From Histoplasma ohiense (Eukaryota > Ascomycota > Eurotiomycetes > Onygenales > Ajellomycetaceae), in NCBI GenBank assembly GCA_017607445.1, contig JAEVHH010000003.1, positions 1,240,001-1,304,000 of the forward strand: a stretch of 64,000 bases of DNA. The letters run 5' to 3'. Shown here piece after piece: positions 58,433 to 64,000 of this stretch (position 1 is the stretch's first letter; every line of letters begins with the position of its first letter). The notes under the pieces were generated by a model, which had not been told where the DNA came from, searched no databases, and saw only the letters and a program-made list of their open reading frames with translations. The position numbers were made by a program, and so were the translations under genes.

Positions 58433-61400
58433 ATGCCTTCACCTCTTCCATCGAGTTTTGCCTCTGCGGCAGCTGGCAACGCCCATGATTCGTCTAGTTC
58501 AAGAAAAGAAGGAATTGGCGGTGGTGATTGGTAAAATATTCCCTTCTTCCTCCTCTTCTTTTTCTCCTTTCTTTTCGTTTTTGTTTTATCTTTAGCCGTT
58601 ACTCTGTTACTCTGTTTTGTCCTCTCATTTATGACAGTAGCTGTCATCCTTAAATTATCCGCCGTCTTGTACGTGTCGTGTGATGGCAAGGGAGCTAAGT
58701 TGATGGCTTTTAATTTCGTTCTAGGTCTCGCACTCGTATGAACGGAGCAACTCAAACGTTCCGCCGTCCGTCCCTTGCAACCAACAATTCCCACAGCCGA
58801 GAGAACGTCCAAACCACGTCTTCCACCTCTACCCCGACCGTTGCGGCCTATATTCCCCCTCATCTTAGTTCTAATTATCAGTCGGGCTCCCCGCGTACCA
58901 ACGCCAATGATAGCAGGTATTCAAAGGACCAACTTTTAAGTCTCTACAAGAACCAGCAGGACCAGGGGAGCTGGAGGAAACATATATCGGATTATTTTAT
59001 GGCAAATTGGAATCCCAGTGATGAAATCCCCGTGTCTGTCAATGGCAGTTGGAATAAACGCGAGGATCTTAAAGAAAGCAGCACCACTCGTCCCGAGGTT
59101 TGCTGGGATCACAGCGGACAGGTTCAGCCTTTGGCTTTGACTGAAATGAACGATGAAGAAAAAGACGTATGTTCTACTCTGGGAACCGGGACTCCCGTTA
59201 CAAATGCTGACTAGAGTTGGTTACTAGTTATTCTCTGGTTCTATCAACTCACCGCTGAAACCCCCTCCCCAAAGTGGATCAAAGGATGCCGCCGGTGCCA
59301 GCGGCAATCCTCCTCGTAAAGGGTCCGTTTCCCATTCCCAGTCCCATCTTGGATCCTTCAACACGTCATCCCCTGGATCTGCACGAACCGCCCCGCGACG
59401 TCGTGGGACCGGCGATTCATCAGCTAATCCCATGTCTCCCACGGCTACTTCTCGGTTTTTCCGCGATGAGACGAATGTGTCATCCCCGCCACCCTCTCTG
59501 CTCCGCCGAAAGACTGACTTCCGAGAAGCGGAACCGAAATCGGATGAGAAGGATAAAGAAAATAATGGTCGTGATGCTGGTCTTGAATTAAGTTCTCCAT
59601 TTGGGACCCTGAAGCGTAGTGCCACGGGGCCTGTCGGCTCAATTCCAAGCTCTTCTGTTTCCCCATGGCCATCCTCATCCCACAGCTCGGCATTTTCGCC
59701 AATGGGTGCTTTTGGCAGCTTTTCGCTGGGGCCGATAAGCAGTAATACTGGAACTAACGACAAGAAGCCTGGTTTCAGTGGCCTGCGGGGAGAAAGTCGG
59801 TTTAAGGGTCTGTTGTCTAAAGATAGCTCAGATGATGTTGGATCCAGCATGAAAGAAAAACCGTCCCTACCTGCCCTGGAACGTCTCTCTGAAGTTGAGG
59901 ATTCTAATCCTCCGCCAGCACAACAACAGCAACAACCGTGGGGAGAAGCCATAAAGACCCGCCCAAATCGCAGTGAAACCAACCCCTTCGGTGATGAGCC
60001 GCGGAGTGGAAGCGCGGCGCTTGGTGGCCAAGACCTAGACGCTCCCACCGGTACAACCTCTGCCTCGGGGATCGATCAGTTCGGACTTTCCTTCGGAATG
60101 ACATCGAATGGCCCAAGCTTCCGAGATATCGTAGGCAATCAGCAAAGCCAACCACCCCAAGCTCCCAATAATCATGTCCATGAGCCAATGAGCCCAACTA
60201 ATACGAACCCTTACCAAAGCCCACATGGCGAGAGGGCAGATACTGACGACATCGATACGGACGGTTCTGATATCCAACATTCCCATCTCCCTGGCCTGAG
60301 TGACATCCCTGAAGATCCTGGAATGGCCGGGTTTTGTTCTATTCGTCGAGGTGGGTCTGCGGTAGACCAGCCAGCGGGTGATCGTAGTCAAACATCAAGC
60401 GTTGGTGCAGGTCGGGGCTTCCCCAGCCTGACTAGTCTGGGTGGCCTGTCATCTCTCGGATCTGCTGGAGGCTGGCCTACCAGCGCAACTACTGGCACTC
60501 CCACGCGAGAACGATCTGGCTTTGCGTCCGGGTTTGGCGATCCTATTTTTGGATCAATGGCAGATTTACAATCCCCAAGCCTAGCGACTCTTGGAGGAGG
60601 GGGCTTTTTTGGGTCGCATACCAGCCTTTCCAGTGCGGGTCGCACAAGTAAAATGGGATCGCTATTTCCTCCAGCAATGCAAGACCAATTACGTGATGAA
60701 CAAGCGCGCCCGGATTCCACTGGAATTGAAGGTTCAATGAAACATCAGGGTGAGAACGGGAATGTTTCCGGCAGCAACCCATTTGACAGTGGTATTTCGA
60801 GGAGAGAAAATGAACAAGCTACTCGCGCTGGAGGTATATTTTCTCCTCTTGGCGGCCTTGACCTTGGAAGGGAGGCTTTTCTATCCGGTGATAAACCTGT
60901 CCCAGGAACTCAGCCGATTTCGGTTGCATCTTCTCATCCATCAGCGCCATCTACCGCTGTACAAACCTCAATTCCAGCCGCCCAAGCCTCCGTGGAAGGC
61001 GCCTCCCAACCTAGTCAGAGTCATTCTAGTGCGAGTTCGTCAAACACCCAGCTGCCGGCAACCCAACAGCGACAAATGGTGATGCCAGATCGCATGCGCT
61101 GGATCTACCGCGATCCCCAGGGTAACACCCAGGGACCGTGGTCTGGACTCGAGATGCATGATTGGTTCAAAGCAGGTTTCTTTACGGCGGAGCTCCAAGT
61201 GAAGAAGTTAGAGGATGCGGAGTACGAACCACTTGCTCAACTTGTTCGACGTATAGGCAACTCTCGAGAACCGTTTCTTGTACCTCAGATTGGCGTTGCT
61301 CACGGACCACCTTCCAATCAGCCTGGCACCTGGGGCTCATCAGCATCGCAATCTGGTGTCGCGCAGCCTCCGTTCCCCACCAGCTTTCCCAGCTTTGGCA

Positions 61401-63584
61401 CAACACTAACCGCAGACCAGCAAAATGCGCTGGAAAGGAGAAAACAAGAGGAACAGTATTTGATAGCAAGGCAGAAAGAACATCTGGCCCAGCAACAAGT
61501 CCTTATGAAACAGATGGCTATGCAAAATCCTTCTCATGCTGCCATGCATCCCCAGCTGCAACATCACTCAAGCGCTCACAGCCTCCAGAGCCAACCAAGT
61601 TTTGGCAGCATCACCTCACCAGGAGGGTACCACCCCTCACCAATCCAGGGACCCATTCAGCCACCTCAAGCCATACCTGGTTATTTCGAACCCACCATGC
61701 GACAAGCGAATGTGCCCAGTGTCCCTCCTCAAATGCTTCCACAGGACATCATGGCTGGCCAAGAAGAGCTGCCAAGTTTGATTGACCGCTTGAACATCAA
61801 TCGCCCATCTCAGTTCCCTTTCAATAGTGGCCCTTCTTTCCGAGCAAGGCAGCAAGAAAATGTCGCGCAACCCCAGCAAATTGCTACCATGCTCCAAGAC
61901 AGAGCTCGCTTACAGCAGGAACAGGAACAATTTGACAAAAATAAGGGCGATTCGATTTTTGACCAACAAGCTCGCGACGAACGTCTCCGGCAGTTTCATG
62001 CTTTAAGACGTCAGACAGATGATGATATTGTTAGAAGGACCGAGGGTCTTCCGACACATCCCCCGGCAATGCCAACTGGAGATGAATTTGAACGCCATGT
62101 TGATATTTCTAAACCTGCAATGCAACAACCTCCCAAACAGGAACACGTCCAGCAGCGAGCGCCAGAACCCCTTTCTCTTTCTCAACAAGTGCGAAAAGCC
62201 GCATCTGCTCAACGACAGCAACAACAGCAACAACAGCAACAACAGCAACAACAACAGCAGGCACAGACTCCGTCTGTGCAAGCTGAGTCTCCGTGGCCTA
62301 AAGCGGATAGTGGTATGCCGCAACCATTCCCACCACCGCCTCCATCGCAGTCTCCCCTCCCCGCTCCTGCTGCGCAACGTAATCGACAAAATGTTGCAGA
62401 TACTCTAGCAGCAAGCTCTAGGTCGCAAAGCCAGACCCCAATTGAGAATCCGTCCACATCGGTCGCTCCGTGGGCAAAGGAAACCATCGAAGCACCAAAA
62501 GGACCTTCTTTGAAGGAAATCCAAGAAGCCGAAGCTCGCAAGGCTGCCAAACTCGAAGAAGCTGCAGCAGCTGCGAGGCGTGCACTTGCAGAACAGGAAC
62601 GGGCAAATCAACCTCCACCTCCAGCTCCAGGACTACCATCCACAGCAAACTGGGCGAGCAGCGGGTCTCCCGTCACACCCCCATCTGCTACGGGCTCAGT
62701 ATGGTCGAAGCAGGCTGCAGGCGGAAAACCACAATCCGGTGTTCCCGCTTCCGCTCCTAAAAAGACCCTGGCGCAGATTCAAAAGGAAGAGGAGGCACGC
62801 AAGCAGCGTTTAGCTCTAGTAAACAATTCTCAAGCTGCTGCTGTAAACTCACCTGTCACTTCTGCGGGCAAGCGTTATGCCGATCTGGCAAGTAAGGTTG
62901 CACCACCAACTGCCCCAGCAGGAGCGTGGACGACAGTTGGTGCTGGTGGAAAGGCAAAGCCTCCACCCACCGCACCGGCTGGACCTAGAGCCATCCCTGT
63001 TGCCCCTGCGGCGGCGACGAGACCTAGGCCGACAGTCCTCACAAGACCGTCTGCGTTGAGTTCTGCGCAGTCGGCGAATACGAATAGGCCCGTTGAAGAG
63101 CTTACGAAGTGGGCTAAGAACGCCTTGGGTAAGGGATTGAATAGCTCTATCAACGGTACGTCTATTCAGCTCTATATATACCACCCTCGCTTTTTAAGCT
63201 AGAATGTTCTCCGCCCGGAATAGATATCATTTAGCAGACTAACAAGTAGTAAAATATCTAGTGGATGATTTCGTCCAACAACTGCTCCTCCTGCCGCCTG
63301 AGACAGAAATAATATCCGACTCCGTCTACGCCAACTCACAAACGCTTGACGGCCGCCGTTTCGCTGAAGAATTCGTCCGTCGCCGCAAACTCGCTGACAA
63401 AGGCGTGGTTGATCCCGCGTCCCTGAATGCTGGGAGCAATGGGTTCGGCACCGTGCAGGACTCCAACGGCTCGGATGGCTGGAACGAGGTTGCCAAGAAG
63501 GGAGGCCAATCGGCTACCCATCGCGAGGACACGAGCAATGCGCCGTTCAAGGTTGTGGCCGTGAAGAAGAAGGGGAAGCGGTAG
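58433..63584 (+). CDS. GYF-domain protein (Smy2/Syh1/GIGYF-like)
   Basis: Four exons: 58433-58530, 58725-59166, 59228-63155 and 63262-63584, giving 1,596 codons. Junctions are in phase (GGD-W-SRTR, EEKD-LFSGS, SSIN-VDDFV). The N-terminal part is Ser/Thr/Pro-rich, with RYSKDQLLSLYKNQQD as a conserved short motif that resembles an eIF4E-family-binding YxxxxLL site. The GYF domain at about residues 803-865 (MRWIYRDPQGNTQGPWSGLEMHDWFKAGFF) binds Pro-rich peptides. A Gln-rich coiled coil follows at about 910-945, then a poly-Gln tract near 1177-1192 and a Lys/Glu/Ala-rich helix. The conserved C-terminal module VDDFVQQLLLLP...RRFAEEFVRRRKLAD ends the protein. Homologues act in translational repression and mRNA decay and in ER-Golgi genetics in yeast. 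Confidence 0.95.
62216..62260 (+). repeat. CAG/CAA repeat encoding poly-Gln in the GYF protein
   Basis: Mixed CAA and CAG codons encode about 15 consecutive Gln. The mixed codons should make it more stable than a pure triplet run. Confidence 0.92.
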
Positions 63585-64000
63585 ATTGATTTGGGCGTGT
63601 TGTGTAGCAGTAGTGTTTTATTTGACTGAGAAGTTTGTGGTGTGGTGTGGCGTGGGAAGGATAGCATAGCATAGCGTAGGAGAAGAAGTATCTTACCATA
63701 CATAAAAATCGATTTGGAAAGAAGTTGCTTGGGTTTTGCTGCAGCGTTGGGGTGCTATTTTTTTACTTGCAAAGATATTTTCATGGGTGTTCTGTTCTCC
63801 TGATAACCCTTACGACCTTATGCATCTTTCCCTTCTTCTAACCTTCTTGAGCTATCATCAATTCTCATCGTTGGTCGTCTTGCGATAACTAATAAATCAT
63901 GTTACGCCTCGCTGTTACCGGATTTTTTATACATTTCTTGTCACGCTTGTAACTCTATTCCTTTCCTTCATGTCCCTGGCACACTACAATTTCCCCGTCT
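63585..64000. other. 3' flank of the GYF gene
   Basis: About 415 nt after the stop codon with an ATAGC pentamer run near 63661-63676. It is presumably the 3' UTR and start of an intergenic region. No other gene was seen. Confidence 0.5.

Noticed and set aside
59224..60048. 274-codon minus-strand frame
   Set aside because: It is a shadow of the Ser/Pro-rich exon 3 of the GYF gene.
1..64000. Secondary-metabolite cluster, CRISPR array, prophage or intact transposon
   Set aside because: No PKS/NRPS/terpene genes, no spaced direct-repeat arrays, no reverse transcriptase or transposase domains, and no long terminal or inverted repeats were seen on either strand.

Overview
The window is nuclear DNA of a filamentous ascomycete, most likely a eurotiomycete (Onygenales or Eurotiales). 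The evidence is the gene set (Stc1-domain protein, Stn1-type CST subunit, Medusa-like developmental regulator, fused TrpA-TrpB tryptophan synthase, GYF-domain protein), the many short introns (mostly about 50-130 nt, GT...AG), and long low-complexity intergenic stretches. No bacterial operon structure, ribosomal RNA, tRNA, CRISPR array or intact transposon was seen. The species cannot be named from the sequence alone.

Layout. 1-7.9 kb has no gene I can support. 7.9-16.1 kb is gene-dense: a four-exon Stc1-domain gene (+), a two-exon STN1-like telomere gene (-), a small secreted-protein gene (+), a riboflavin-pathway-type deaminase (-) and a DNAJC9-like co-chaperone (+). 18.0-24.1 kb carries a four-exon universal-stress-protein gene with an ATP-binding motif (+) and a secreted S10 serine carboxypeptidase (+). 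24.7-28.6 kb carries the nine-exon V-ATPase subunit B gene (-), divergent from a Gfo/Idh/MocA oxidoreductase (+). 29.1-32.0 kb is the bifunctional tryptophan synthase (-), with an unusually long first intron. 35.1-38.0 kb is the Medusa-like regulator (-), whose first exon I could not place. 38-52 kb is a gene-poor, microsatellite-rich stretch upstream of that regulator; it holds one candidate small spliced gene. 52.1-54.5 kb has a zinc-independent quinone-reductase-like MDR protein (-) and a MAPEG-family membrane protein (-). 55.9-56.7 kb has a candidate three-exon gene of unknown function (-). 58.4-63.6 kb is a large GYF-domain protein gene (+).

The genes are mostly unrelated housekeeping and regulatory functions (vacuolar acidification, Trp synthesis, mRNA regulation, proteolysis) and do not form a biosynthetic cluster. 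The nearest thing to a theme is two chromatin/telomere genes, Stc1-like and Stn1-like, lying convergently within 4 kb. Across the window, a 9-mer quasi-palindrome TACTCCGTA / TACGGAGTA recurs only outside the coding exons I annotated, far more often than chance predicts. All intron boundaries were derived by hand from splice consensus, reading-frame continuity and, where possible, the expected family sequence.
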